A stretch of 64,000 bases of DNA from Cocos nucifera (GCA_006176705.1 QRFJ01003336.1:133015-197014); one strand, 5' to 3'. Shown: positions 46,538 to 58,828, numbered from the stretch's first letter. Program-made: numbers and translations. Notes: a model not told the origin generated them from the sequence alone.

Positions 46538-47194
46538 TTATGACATCATGAACCCAAGAAATTTTTTGGAAGTAACATTGAAGGCACATTTATCTGGGTT
46601 GAGCTTCATTCGAAAATATCGTAGTATAGAAAAGGCTTCTTCTAGATCGATAATATGGTATTCAGCCGTCCTACTTTTGATGAGCATATCGTCCACGTAC
46701 ACTTCCATATTTTTCTCAATTTGCTCCTTGAAAAGCTTGTTCATAAGTCTTTGATAGGTCGCCCCCGCATTCTTCAAGCCAAACAGTATGATCCTATAGC
46801 AAAAAAGGCCTTGGTCAATTATGAAAGAAGTTTTTTCTTCATCCTCTGGTGCCATTCGGATCTGGTTGTATCCCGAGAAAGCATCCATGAATGATAAGAG
46901 CTGATGTTCCGAGGTCGCATCCACCAGTTGGTCTTTGCACGGCAGAGGATAGCTATCCTTTGGGCATGCTCCATGGAGATCCACATAATCAATACACGTG
47001 CACCATTTTCCACCGACCTTTTTAACAAGGACGACGTTAGCCAACCACTCTGGATAATAAACTTCTCGAATGAAGTCAGCCTTCAAGAGCTTATCAACTT
47101 CTTCTCGTATCACTCTCTGGCATTTAGGGGCGAAGCTCCATTTTTTCTGTCTGATCGGACGACGATTTAGGTCTACATTGAGTCGGTGTACCAT
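46538..47194 (-). pseudogene. Element B reverse transcriptase (open)
   Basis: 218 codons holding the RT finger and palm: WLANVVLVKKVGGKWCTCID (residues about 50-69), CPKDSYPLP (77-85), FMDAFSGYNQI (102-112), FCYRIILFGLKNAGATYQRL (131-150) and the catalytic YVDD (166-169). It is followed by the thumb and a stop near 46,540 before the RNase H frame at 46,477. The N-terminal start is set by the first Met, not a real start, since it belongs to a polyprotein. Confidence 0.85.
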
Positions 47195-47399
47195 GACTTA
47201 TGGATCGATGCCAGGCATATCCAAAGTTGACCAAGCAAACACATCGATGTTATCTCATAAAAATGTGTTGAGGTGTTGTCGATCATCTTCACATAAGCTT
47301 GAGCCGACCTTCACAATCTTGTTCAGATCATCCTTGATCGGTATAGAGATTAGTTCTTCTATTAGAGAGCCTCTTTATCTAGTTTGTTCATCTTGGATG

Positions 47400-47960
47400 T
47401 CCAACTCATTTATGAGTTGCTCTTCAGCTACTGCTCCGCATAAAGTAGCCATGTAACACTCCCTTGCGACCGACTAGTTTTTCCTAAGCTCGTCGATTCC
47501 ATGTGGAGTCATGAATTTGACCTTCAGATGATAGGTCGATACTATGGCCTGGAGGGTATTTAGGCCTAGCCGGCCTAAGATGACATTGTAGGCGAATGGG
47601 CTATTCACAACGAAATAAGTTATGTTGACAACCATCTGCTTCAGAGCTCATCCAACTTTTGTCGTTAATAAGATGGTCTCTTCCACTGGAACCATAGCAT
47701 CAGAAAATCTGACTAGAGGTACATTCCTCTTCGTCAGTAGTTTAGGGCTTAAGTTCATCCGAACAAAGGCATCATAAAATAGAACATCTATCGAGCTTCC
47801 ATTATCAACAAGGATCTGATGTACATCATAATTAATAATATTCAAAGAAATGACTACAGGATAGTCATGGGGCTGACTAATTTCTTTTAGATCTTCATCG
47901 ATGAAAGTAATTTCACCATCCGCCTTCCTCTTCCTTGATCCCTCTCTTGGTCAATCCCAA
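47400..47960 (-). pseudogene. Element B aspartic protease
   Basis: The open piece 47,648-47,845 has the active-site region ILVDNGSSIDVLFYDAF with Asp and Gly present. Upstream on the element strand is the FIDEDLKEISQPHDYP entry block typical of Tat elements, and downstream a segment near 47,560-47,580 matches the conserved ILGR region with changes. Confidence 0.75.
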
Positions 47961-48049
47961 TCTGAAGTGTTTCCATCGAGGTTTCCTTCAGCAATTACTT
48001 TGATTTCTCCCACAGCAGCTGCTCTTCATGCGGCTCATCCTATCGAGGT

Positions 48050-49526
48050 TGGTCACGATCCAGATTCGTCGTTCATCCACATAGTGCCGAAGTCGCCCCT
48101 GCCTGATTAGTGCCTCTATTTCTTCTTTGTGCTACCAGCACTCCTCGGTATCATGCCCATGATCATGATGATATCGGCAATACTTTCTTGGATTTTTTAC
48201 TTGAGCAGAGGTTATCATTTTTCTGGATCGAGATATATCTTCTCGTCGCTCGATCTTCATCAGAATCTGAGCTCAGGGTGCGTTGAGAGGGGTGTAGTAA
48301 TTGAACCTCCAAGGTGGAGTTCTAGATCAGCCTCGCAGCTTTGGAGATGTTAGTCGGCTACTCCGAGGTGGGGTGCATGATTGACGAAACCGTGGGTCCT
48401 TCCGACGGTGTTGCATCCGTCTATGGTCTTTTTTCTTCTTCTGCTTTTAGGACGGACCCGACCTACCATCTCGGCTACTTCCTTGCCGATCCCATGCCTC
48501 TTCGGCCTGGGCATACTTCTCCGCTCGTTCTAGCATCTCAGCAAAATCCTTCGGATAGTTCAAGTTGAGGGAGAACAAAAGGTCATTTTGGAAGAGATCG
48601 ACCTTGAATGCCATCATGGCGACCGATGGATCTAAATTTCGGACCTCCAAAGTAGCTGCATTGAAGTGATTGATATACTCTCGAAGGAGCTCATTCTCTC
48701 ATTGCTTGATGCTCACGAGAAAGTCAGAGTTACGACGTTGCCGACGACTGCTTACGAAGTGGGCAACGAGCATATGGCTCAATCGATAGAAGAAATCTAT
48801 GGAGCTGAGTTTCAGGTTCGAATACCAGTGTCGAGCCATCTTTCTCAAAGTTGAAAAAAAAGCTCGACATAGTATCGCATCGGTAGCCCCTTGCAGATGC
48901 ATAAGAGTTCGAAAATCATCTAGATGATCTACGGGATCAGCCGTTCTATCGTAAAGCTCCATCTGAGGGATCTTAAACCAACGTGGCAAAAGTTCGTCCA
49001 TAATTTTCTGAGTGAATGGAGGATCGACATTAAATCCCAAATCCTCCCCTTGCTGCCTCGGCTCCCGCAACGCATCCAGCTACCATTGCATCTTTTTGAG
49101 CTTTTTCTCCATGTTATCCTCACGAGTGGCTCGGTGCTTAGGAGTCTCATAGCCCGGAGTGGAGCCTCTTCTTGAAATTGGTCTTGGTGAGTGCTCAGAT
49201 CTTCGACGGAAAGGATCATTAGGTTGGCTATGACAACTGGCCTCCATCCTAAGGCTATGGGGGCGTCGTTCCTCCGACCTTATTCGGACCATACCTGAAT
49301 CTTCTTCGATCGGACGGCGCTCGTTGGCCTGCTGTATTTCTCTTATGGCGGTTGATAGTGTCTGCACCTGATGAAGCAAGATGTCATACTGTTCTTGTGA
49401 GACCGTCGGCACCATTGGTGGATTTTTCTGGATTGATGGTGGAGATGTGTTAACCTGTTGAGCATTGTAGGTCCTCCGAGCACTAGAACGTTAAGACGCA
49501 TTTGATGTTCTCCTTCGGATCCTCAT
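48050..49526 (-). pseudogene. Element B gag
   Basis: Starts MRIRRRTSNAS at 49,526 and continues in one frame through 49,080-49,415 (coiled-coil-like N-terminus, VQTLSTAIREIQQ), 48,699-49,070 (PRWFKIPQMELYDRTADPVD, CRAFFSTLRKMARHWYSNL) and 48,447-48,650 (VRNLDPSVAMMAF, NDLLFSLNLNYPKDFAEML). The pieces are separated by single in-frame stops at about 49,490, 49,080 and 48,699. A CRYHHDHGHDTEEYW block lies near 48,150. Confidence 0.82.
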
Positions 49527-49581
49527 GATATCTAGTGTCGTGCTTTCTTCCCTCAAGATTAAATCTCGAAAATAATCAAGG

Positions 49582-49599
49582 CCCTCCCTCTAGTGCCAA
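49582..49599 (-). other. Element B primer-binding site
   Basis: On the element strand TTGGCACTAGAGGGAGGGC, one to two bases after the 5' LTR end at 49,601. Confidence 0.6.
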
Positions 49600-49600
49600 C

Positions 49601-50270
49601 TGTTGCTCCTGGATCTTCCGGCTTGAGGTCGGCCGATGATGATGGAGGAGCTCAACCACCGAGGAATATGAGGTCAAGGACAAACTTGATTGGAGCTTCA
49701 TCCGTTCACCTGCAATAAAGTCTCTACCGAAGTGTTCTCCGATGAAGACCCTCCGACGCTCAAGTTAAAAGATTAGAGAACAATGAAGAGAGAAAGTGTC
49801 GAATTGAACGGCATACCTGGAGCATCCCGGAGCCCCTTTATTTATAAAGGAGGAGTTGGAGTCATATCCGTTTCGAACGGCTTTCCGAGTTAATCGTCCT
49901 GAATTGATTCTGAAGATTTCTTTTCTTCTTAGGAGATAGGATTGCGAAAGATTTCTCTTTATCCGAGTTTTTCAATTCGAAGAGGACGTAGTTTCAGCAA
50001 GAATGGTTGTAGGTCGGTCATTGACGAGCTATAAGCCTATTCACGTAGCTCGGTGACCGATCTGAATCCGACGAGGACGAGATATGAAGGCCTACCTTAT
50101 TTTATTAGGGGGCGATCTTCAATAGGTCGGTCGGAATTATAGGTCGGCTTAAGCCGACCTACAGCTAACCATGAGCGAAGTACCGCATTGTTCCGCTCAG
50201 ACGATCCATTGGGGTAGGTCGGCGACCGATTCTAAACAGATCGGGATCATACCAGTCCCATTCCATAATA
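49601..50270 (-). repeat. Element B 5' LTR
   Basis: 670 bp. TATA box (TATAAATA on minus) at 49,839-49,846. Flanked on the right by the ATTAT duplication. Confidence 0.9.
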
Positions 50271-50275
50271 ATTAT

Positions 50276-53200
50276 TATTATATTTTTTTTCAAGCCCTCC
50301 TGGGAAGATCGTTGGCCTGAGCGTGGACGATCCACCGAACAATTCCTATGAACCATAAAAGAGGCATTTCAATGGCTAATGATCAGATGGTGATCACATG
50401 ATTTTGGAGGAGTATGACCCAATATTGGAACCAGGTATCACATAAACGGCAACCCTCCATCGAGTATGAAGAGCAGCATACGAAGCTCTAGATGCCCCTT
50501 GGTTTCGACGACCAAGTGGCAGTAGATGCCTTGGGGTGGTCGAATATATTCTGTACATGTTTATTAAATGCCCAAAAGCACATCAGGTTTCAATTAATTT
50601 TATAAATGGAGGTGCTTCGATAGTTTGGCCTTATTTACTATCATGCTTGGCTTCCAGATATTCTGATGCTAAGAGATTTCGAAAGGATAATATCAAGAAA
50701 ATTTTGACCTCTCCGGTTGTTGTTCGCCAGGCTTTAGCCCTTGCAGAGCAGTTATCTACCACTCTCGACCCCGGATCAAATCCTTGAACTTGAAAACTGT
50801 GGTATCGCAATATCTCCCTCAACTGCCTCAATCTTTCTTGTTTCACAACTTTCCAGATTCTGTGTTGACTAAACCTTGGGCCGACGCTGGATTGTTTCTT
50901 TTGGATTGGACTTCTCCTGAGGGTTTCTCCGTCCGTCCCTCGTTCCAAAAAAGAAAAAAACAAAAAACCAGGGGCTGCCCACGCTATTCTAGCACTTGCT
51001 CCGCAATCAGTACCTTCAGTTGAGCCCAATCATATCAGCTTATGTATGCCACAGCAAAAAGCCATTTCAGGGTTATACCTTTACAAATATACAATGTGTA
51101 TGACAGAAGCTTCTTGTTTTTTTTTTTTTTTTTGAAATTTTAAGATAACGGTGAGAAGGTCGACTAAAAGGATTACTCTCGAAAGGACGTGGTAAATGAT
51201 AAGATTTGGAAAAATTAGCCAGAACTGCTAAAAATATGAGCATATTCTACGAAGTATCCAGGATAAATGGAATCGAAGGCCATTGTTTATATAATTGCCT
51301 ATTGACATGGTATTGCCATTCACTAAGCGACCCTTGTCCTATTGTTGGGACGTTACATTTCTTGAAAAGACGCTTGACTTAATTGAGACATTCTATGTCA
51401 AACCGTTGCCACTAATTCAGAAATTCTCTAATAGATGGTCACGCTCGGAGCGAACCCATCACACGAATTCTATCGTGCATAAGATGTTCATTTCAGGTGC
51501 ATATCCCAGCCTTTTATTCCTTTCTTTTAAGCAAAACAAGCATATGCCATCTTGAATAAAACCAATCTCCGTAGACTGCTGCAGGACTATTCGAACCACT
51601 ATTGAGAGTTTTGCCTTCCAGTAAAAAGAAATGTTGAATGATTCGAAGATCAAACTGCTTAGCCAAAAGTTACTTCGATGATCATAACGAGCATCTTTTC
51701 ATTTGTCCCATGCAACCTCTAATGACATGACTTATCATGATTGGTTTATGTGTCACACATGTTCAATCGAGAGAATATTGCAGACTGGCTTCTCCACCTA
51801 AGATAGAGGCCTCAATCCTTGTTGCGTGAATTATTAAAAAATAATAATTCAGACGAAAATTTATTGTAATTAAATGATGTATACATGTACAACAGTTGAT
51901 TGAATCGGACCTCTCCACTTATTGGAGAGAATTCACACCGAGATAGACGGCGTGCAGTCGGACCATCCGAATCAGATATTATACATGGATGGCCTATCAC
52001 TATTTGAAGCATCATGCTCTCCACCCGCTTGTGAAATATATCCAAACTCCCAGCCCAGCCACCAGTATGGGTCTGGTTCCTTGAGGTGATGATGAAAAGG
52101 TGCCAAGCGAAACCACCTACCGGCCAAGTCCTCCAAGGCCTTTGTTTGCTTCCAATCCTCCCCAGGATTTTGATTGCCGGGTGCCTTGACAAAATACCGA
52201 CAAAGACACCGCACCTTCCTCGTGTTAAAGTCCACCGCAGTCAGCCTTAGGATATAAACCGAGGTCCGTCCGTAGTATGATCTGTGACACCAGCACAAAT
52301 CCTACCACCCTTATTCGTTCAAGGCCCATCAATCCAACGGCCCGAAAAGATGGTCCTCTTCGTACTCATCCACCATTGAGTATTGATTGCCTTCGTCCTA
52401 CGACTCGTTCTTGGTCTTATCTTTAACGTCAACACGCGATTCTCCTCTCCACCACTATTCCTTCGTTGACTTTTTACCTTTCTTCTTTCTCCAAAGCATA
52501 AAAAAGTAAAAGTAAACGAAAGTCGCCAGGAAAATTAGCAATAATTTATTGACAACTAATAGCTATGGTGATCCACGAAGATCATCTCTGCCACGCGTCG
52601 GTCATCTGCTGGAGCGGCGACACAGACGAGCAGCCATCGAAACAATTATTATTATCCAGGCCTCCCTCAGTCAACCGTTCCTTTGCCCCACGACCGTCTG
52701 ATCGATCTCGCGACGATCCGACGATCATCCTAGCTCACCGGCAAATCCCGGTCTCCGAGACGCCTCGCTTTGGTCAACAGCGCGGTTTCAAATGCCAGTG
52801 CCTCGCGCGTCGCTTATCCGCTTTTTCTCCTTCATTTTCTCGCCATATATCACATTTGGTTCTCTCGTCAATTTACGGGTCATCTCTACCACAACCGCTT
52901 GGTTGCTCCGGAAGCCTGCAACCACGAGAATTTACCACAATTTCGCCTAGACAGCCCGCAGCGGGGTTGAGTCAAGTTTGATGGCATACAGCATGGACAA
53001 TAATCCAATCCAACTTCTGGATTTGGAATTTCATCTCAAATAAAATACAAATTAGCTCAAGTTAGCTTAGTCACGTTCAATTAGTAAGAATAAAGTAAAT
53101 AAAATTGAATTACTCAAAATAAGGTTGAATTAAATTATGAATATTAAATTAAACTAGTCGAAGATCACGTATTGTGCGAGGCAGATAATTATGAAATATA

Positions 53201-53430
53201 ATTATTTAATTTTTTTAATAATAAATATTTTTTTATTTTTATTAATATTTTATTTTATTTTATTTTATTTATTATATATTATATTTTTATTATTTTATAA
53301 AATAATATTTTTTTTATTTTTTTTTGATCTCGTACCTTCTTCACACCCGTCAGTGCCACTCCACTCCACTACCGCCCTATCACAACTCTTCTTCTATCTT
53401 GGCAAATGTCTATAAAAAAAAAAGATTTTG
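50276..53430. other. Intergenic DNA, no supported gene
   Basis: Mixed-composition host DNA. Overlapping ORFs at 50,631-51,029 (minus) and 51,812-52,298 (minus) and a GC-richer patch at 52,560-52,980 were examined and show no family motif. A minus-strand TATATGGCG near 52,842 could be a chance TATA box. 53,190-53,330 is nearly pure T/A. Confidence 0.5.
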
Positions 53431-54380
53431 GCGATTGAAAAATCAATTGCTAAAACAAAAAATAGATCGTTAATAATATTTATATCGAAAAATAAAAAAA
53501 ATAATTATTTTTTAAAAAAAATTTAAAAAATAACTTTAATTTTATAAAATTTTATTTTTTAAAATTGATTGCAAAATTGTTCACAAAATCGATCTCTAAA
53601 CTTATTAAAATATTTTTTATTAAAAAAATTATCACAAAATTAGTTGTTAATTTTTTTTATTTTTTTAATTAATAAAATCGATCATAAAATAGGTCGCTAA
53701 TTATTTTTTATTTTTTAATTAATATATCAATCATAAAATTGATTGCTAATTATTTTTAAATTTTTTAATTAAAAAATCGATCATAAAAATGGTTGCTATT
53801 AATTTTTAAATTTTCTTATTAATAAAATTGATCACAAAATCAGTCACTAATTATTTTTATTTTTTTAATTAACATATCGATCAAAAAATTGAATGCCAAT
53901 TTTGTTAAAATATTTTTTATTAATAAAATTAGTCATAAAATCAATCATTAATTATTTTTAAATCTTTTTAATTAAAAAATTGATTGCTAATTATTTTTAT
54001 TTTTTAATTAATATATCGATCGCAAAATCAATTACTAATTTGGTTAAAATATTTTTTATTAATAAAATTGATCGCTAATTATTTTAAAATTTTTTATTAG
54101 AAAATTGATCATAAAATCGATTGCTATTTATTTTTGAATTTTTTTATTAATATAATTGATCGCTAATTATTTTTAATTTTTTAATTAACATATCAGTCAT
54201 AAAATTGATTGTCAATTTTATTAAATATTTTGTATTAATAAAATCGATCGTAAAATTGATCATTAATTATTTTTAAATTTTTTTAATAAAAAAATCGATC
54301 ATTGCTATTTATTTTTTATAATATTTAAAATTTTAAAATTGATTACAAAATCGATCTTTAATTTTTATTTTTATATATTT
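53430..54380. repeat. Degenerate AT-rich tandem array (~60-bp period)
   Basis: Roughly 15 diverged units built on ATCGATC(A/G)(T/C)AAAATCGAT(C/T)GCTAATTATTTTTA followed by TTTTTAATTAA. Each unit contains short dyads (ATCGAT, TTAATTAA). Arrays of 'gatcgcaaaatcgatcgctaa' type are common in plant genomes and may come from DNA-transposon subterminal regions. The origin here is unresolved. Confidence 0.7.
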
Positions 54381-54429
54381 TATTTTTTATAAAATAATAA
54401 ATTATTAATATTTTAAAATAATTTTTAAT

Positions 54430-54909
54430 ATTTTATTTATTATTTTTTGCTATCCTCCCACTCGCCTTTAATGGCTGCCTCCATTGCTGCCCTCACCCGC
54501 CCGCGCTACCGCCCTTCGGTCCCCCACACCCCAACCCCATGCTGCCCCTTGGCCACTCGCAACGCCCGTCGGTCGCCTGTGTTGCCCTCTAGCCACCCGC
54601 ATCATCCTCAGGCACTACTCTACGCCTCCGACACCGCACTTTATGGATGCTGCTCTGTACCTCCGGCACCGCTTCCCGTTCTCCCGACTGCCCATGCCGC
54701 CCTCGTTCCCTCGACGACCACCTGCATCGCCCCCTGGTCGCTGCTCTGCGCCTCCAGCACCCCCTAGTTGCTGCTCCACACCTTCGGCACGGCACCCCGA
54801 TCCCCTCGACTGCCCGTACCACCTCGGTTCCTCCAATGGTGGAGATCGGTGGCAGGTGACGGTAAAGAGAAGGGGAAGGGGGCTATTGCGGGCAGACCAA
54901 TGAGGAGAG
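54430..54909. other. GC-rich block of unknown origin
   Basis: An abrupt change from ~85% AT to a C-rich segment (54,440-54,900) with overlapping Pro/Ala/Ser/Arg-rich ORFs in several frames and no conserved motif. A faint repeat of CTCCGGCACCGC and CTCCAGCACCCC-like words is visible. I do not support a gene. Confidence 0.5.
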
Positions 54910-55463
54910 TGTTAGATATGTGTGCTCTAGAAGTCAGAATTGGCTAACACTTATAATACACATCTAAGAACAAAATTATAATTTTGACTATAAATAATAA
55001 AATAAATTATTTTCTATCATAGTGTGTATTTGAAAGTATTTGTGATACATCCCTTGAGTTAATAGTAATGATAGTTCATATTTTCAAGAGTTGAAAATTT
55101 AAAACATGAATTTTCATTATTGACTCATAAAATGCTCCCGACCATACGATTATCATGAGGATGGTGATTAATCTGAAAGGTTGGTGTATATCACTTTTTT
55201 AGGATAGATGAGTCTTGAGTCTATGGTGTAGAAATACCAGAGTGAGAGTACAGGTACTTGCTAGAAAATGAGAGCACTAAGTGTAACAATCTCAAGCAGT
55301 TATAAGGAAGTCTATCTTCTTGTCAATAACTAGCTCGAAGCCGCAGTGGTGTGTATGATTCTTTGATCTGAGGTGCATCGGCAGTTCACCTTAAGGGTAT
55401 TATAGTTTGATTATACCATAACTCGGTCTCCTAACCATTCAGAATCCTGAAGTATATATTGGC
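54910..55463 (+). mobile_element. Copia LTR fragment H, left part
   Basis: Starts TGTTAGATATGTG and matches the 5' end of the LTR of element G (57,124 on), including CATCCTTTGAGTTAATGGTAATGAT-like and GACCATA-GATCATCACGAGGATGGTGATT-like blocks. It is interrupted at 55,463 by a solo LTR. More diverged from G's LTR than expected for two ends of one element. Confidence 0.85.
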
Positions 55464-56518
55464 TGTTGGGGATAAATCCCGCTTCCGTCGAAGTCTAGTT
55501 TGATGCTCAGCCTAATGCAACCAGTAGCCACGGAAGAGCTTCAGTGGATGGATCTTAGCCAAACTCTTAGGGCTGATCGAACTGCTCAGCGGTCGGATCT
55601 TAGCCGAACTCCTCAGCGGCCAAGCTCCTTCGGACTCCCAGCGGCCGAACTCCTCAACGGCCGTCCCTTCAGTCGGTCGAGCTCCTTCGAACTTCCGACG
55701 GTCGAACTCCTCAATGACCATCCCTTCAGTGGCCGAGCTTCTTCCGAACTCCTAGCGGTCGTGGTTGAGCTGCACTCCTCCCACCAGATGTCTACGAGAG
55801 TCGAACTCCCTCCAAGCTTCCTCTTCGATCGGACTTCTTCGGAAGCTAGACCAGACATCCTTCGGTCGAACTCCTTCAAGAGCCAGACTCCTTCCAGACA
55901 CCCCCTTCGGTCGACCGAGCTTCTTTCGAACTCCCAGTGGTCGAGCTTTAGCTGCACTCCTTCCGCCAAATGCCTACGAGAACCGAACTTCTTCTAAGCT
56001 TCCTCTTCAGGAGTTCGAACTCCTTCGAAATGGGTACACGTCGAAGCTCTTCAACCCTTCATTCGTCTCCGAGCGGCTCAGTATCAAGACAGCTGCGCCA
56101 TCACCATCAGTCTACCGCAAGCGACAGTGATCCGCTACCAGGCGACGATGGCTGTCACCATCAACCCGCTGCAGATGGTGCCTTCCCCTGGGACTGACTT
56201 CGCCGAACCTCAAGCGGCCCGTCAGCACACGACTATAGCTGTCACCATCAAGCTCCGCCTATAAAAAGGATCCTCCAAATACGCTAACTCGAATCTCTGA
56301 TCTCAATGCTATAAGCTCTCCTCTTCCTCTTTAAGCTCTGCGAAACTCATTTTTGAGCACTCTATTACTGTTGGCCAGAGCTGACTTGATCGTCGGAGGG
56401 TTCTGTCGGAGCCACCCCCCACCGACTTCTGACGGAACTTTATTTTGCAGGTCCCGACGGTGACCTCAACCACCATCGCTCCAGCTAATTCCGACGATGA
56501 CTAGATTCTGCGTCAACA
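55464..56518 (+). mobile_element. Solo LTR F of the element C family
   Basis: 1,055 bp, TGTTGGGGATAAATCC...CTGCGTCAACA, with a perfect 5-bp duplication TTGGC (55,459-55,463 and 56,519-56,523). Both ends and the TATAAAAAGG promoter region near 56,260 match element C LTRs. It is ~220 bp longer, mainly in the region of short CGAACTCC(T/G)...GGTC repeats. Having no internal region, it marks LTR-LTR recombination after insertion. Confidence 0.92.
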
Positions 56519-57123
56519 TTGGCTATAGCATGTTCATTATAGAAATTGGATTGCACCAATAGGGGATCTATCTACCTCCGTAGATGAGGAGCAGCCCTAT
56601 GATGATCATGAAAATCAAGTCCATAAGACCATGGCCATGGTAGAGTGAAATAATGGAAAGAGTTTTTATTAGGATTTTCACATCGGACTTGAATCGAATG
56701 ATTAATTCATATGATAGAAAATTAGGGTTTGATGAGATCACCTTAATCCTAATCTGATCGAAGCTTAAGATGGAGGAAATTAATCACACAGGTAACTACA
56801 CCGAGAGGTTTATTTTCAGTTCTGATGGATTGCTACCATATGCTGCTAGGTATCACCGGTGAACTTTAGGAGCAATTAGAATGATCTGGATGATCGATCA
56901 TACTAGTTGTCTAAATCAAAAAAGTTCTGATCCATCAGAAGATATTTCGATGATGCCGATGATAGAGATCATGACATATCCCATTATCATACAGAACTAA
57001 ATCTAACTGGATCACATAAATAAGGGTTTGGATCTGGATATCATCAATTGGACTAATCCACTTCAATTGATTTGAATAAGATTCAATTAGGTTCAAGAAA
57101 ATCATGCTAGCACACGATTGAGC
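56519..57123 (+). mobile_element. Copia LTR fragment H, right part
   Basis: Resumes exactly where the left part stopped (TTGGCTATAGCATGTTCAT), parallel to 57,673-58,267 in the LTR of element G. It breaks off after ...CACGATTGAGC where element G begins. The remaining ~1.1 kb of this LTR should lie beyond the 3' end of G, outside the window. Confidence 0.85.
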
Positions 57124-58447
57124 TGTTAGATATATGTGCCCTAGAAGCCAAAATTGGCTGACACTTGTAATACACTTCTAGGGGCAAAATTGTAATTTTG
57201 ACTATAATTTATAAAATGGGTTATTTTCTATCACACATGTGTATTTAGTGTCTGTGATACATCCTTTGAGTTAATGGTAATGATAATTCATATTTTCAAG
57301 AGTTGAAAATTTAAGATATGAATAATCATTATTAACTCATAAACAGCTCCCGACCATAGGATCATCACGAGGATGGTGATTGATTCGGAAGGTTGGTGTA
57401 CGATCGCTTCTCTTTAGTAGATGAGTCTTGAGTCTACGGTGTGAAGACACCGGAGCGAGAGTACAGGTACTCGTTAGAGAACGAGGGCACTGAGCGTGAC
57501 CACCTCGAGTAGTCATTAGGAAGTCTACCTTCTCGTCAATGACTGACTCGATGCTGCAGTAGTGTGTCTGGTTCTTTGACCTGAGATGCATCGGCAGTTC
57601 ACCTTGAGGGTGTTATAGTTTGACTACACCATTACTCGGTCTCCTAGCCATATGGAACCCTGAGGTGTATGTTGGCTATAGCATGTTCATTGTAGGAACT
57701 GGATTGCATCAAGATGGGATCTATCTACCTCGGTGGTAGAGGAGCAGCCCTATGATGATCATGAGAATCAAGTCCAGAAAGCCCATGGCCATGGCAGAGT
57801 GAAATAATAGAAAGAGTTTCTATTTAGGTTTTCACATTGGACTCGAATCGAATGATTACATCATATGACAGAGACTAGGGTTTGACGAGTTTACCTTAAC
57901 CCTAATCTGATCGGGGCTCAAGATAGAAGAACTTAATCACACAGGTAGCTGCACCAAGAGGTTCGCATTCAGCTCTGATGGGTTGCCACCATATACTGCT
58001 AGGTGTCACTGGTGGATTTTGGGAGCAATTAGAATGATTTAGATGATCGATCATTCTAGCTGTTCGAATCAGAAGAGTTCTGATCCATCGAAAGGAGTTT
58101 CGATGATGTCTATGATAGAGATCATGACATATCCCATTACCATACAGAACTGAACCTAACTGGGTCACACAAACAAGGGTTTGAATCTGGTGATCATCAA
58201 TTGAACTGATCTAGTTCAATTGATCTGAATGAGATTCAATTAGGTTCAAGGAAATCGTGCTAGCACTCGATTGAACCTAACGTTCTTCTTTTGCTATCAT
58301 AAATAAGTTGTCCTGACTGAGCCAAAGGAGTTTGTGCTCAATCAGAGGCCTTCATATGGTCTGACTGGAGGTTGTCCAAGTCAGAATAGGTTGTCTTATT
58401 TGTAAGACATTACCTGCCATTTTTGGTCACCTGCCATTTCTTGTTCT

Positions 58448-58514
58448 TTGACTTTGGTCAAAAGTCTACCTTTGACTGGTCAAACGTTGACCATTGACCC
58501 TTTGACTTTTGACC
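58448..58514. promoter_or_regulatory. Cluster of eight W-boxes in the element G LTR
   Basis: TTGAC(C/T) occurs eight times in 67 bp: plus strand at 58,448, 58,472, 58,487, 58,494, 58,502 and 58,509; minus strand (GGTCAA) at 58,456 and 58,478. W-boxes are the binding sites of WRKY factors of defence and stress responses. The cluster lies 300-370 bp upstream of the TATA box. Confidence 0.7.
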
Positions 58515-58820
58515 ACATGTCATGCACCTATTGGAGAGCTGGTGGGGGCCTGTCCCCCTGCCAGAACCTGGCAAGGAGAAGGGCGCACGCCAAGGGTGGC
58601 GTGAGCCCAAGTAGGAGGCGCCTAGGAGTCCTTGTTGGACAAGGACTCCACCTCCCTTTTGGATTCCAATCAGAGTTCTACTAAGAATCCAGTTTGACTG
58701 GTCTTAGGCGCCCTCTAAGGAGGAATCCAGGGGTCTCTATTCCAACCAATCAGATTTAGATCTGATTTCACAAAGGGTTGTGATTGGTTGAGAGGAAGAG
58801 GAGTTGGATCACAAGAGGTC

Positions 58821-58828
58821 TATAAATA
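58821..58828 (+). promoter_or_regulatory. TATA box of element G
   Basis: TATAAATA preceded by GAGGTC, predicting transcription start near 58,850. Confidence 0.6.

Larger units (their letters stand above)
33482..50270 (-). mobile_element. Element B: Tat-lineage Ty3-gypsy retrotransposon (interrupted by element C)
   Basis: Same family as element A, minus strand, 16,789 bp in total and about 10.84 kb without the inserted element C. Both LTRs are 670 bp, with a perfect 5-bp duplication ATTAT (33,477-33,481 and 50,271-50,275). Gene order as in A. RT and the double RNase H keep long open frames, but gag, protease and integrase have stops. The LTRs differ at about 36 of the first ~265 bp. Confidence 0.92.

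Noticed and set aside
50631..51029. 132-codon minus-strand ORF
   Set aside because: No motif recognised and low-complexity stretches; no supporting signals.
51812..52298. Overlapping minus-strand ORFs (126 and 108 codons) considered as an F-box/kelch-like exon
   Set aside because: The resemblance is too vague, and two frames overlap over most of the length.
52565..52981. 138-codon plus-strand ORF in a GC-richer patch
   Set aside because: No recognisable domain, odd composition, no promoter or intron context, and competing frames are equally open.
54447..54903. Pro/Ala/Arg-rich ORFs in several frames, up to 139 codons
   Set aside because: Openness is due to high GC content; no conserved motif in any frame.
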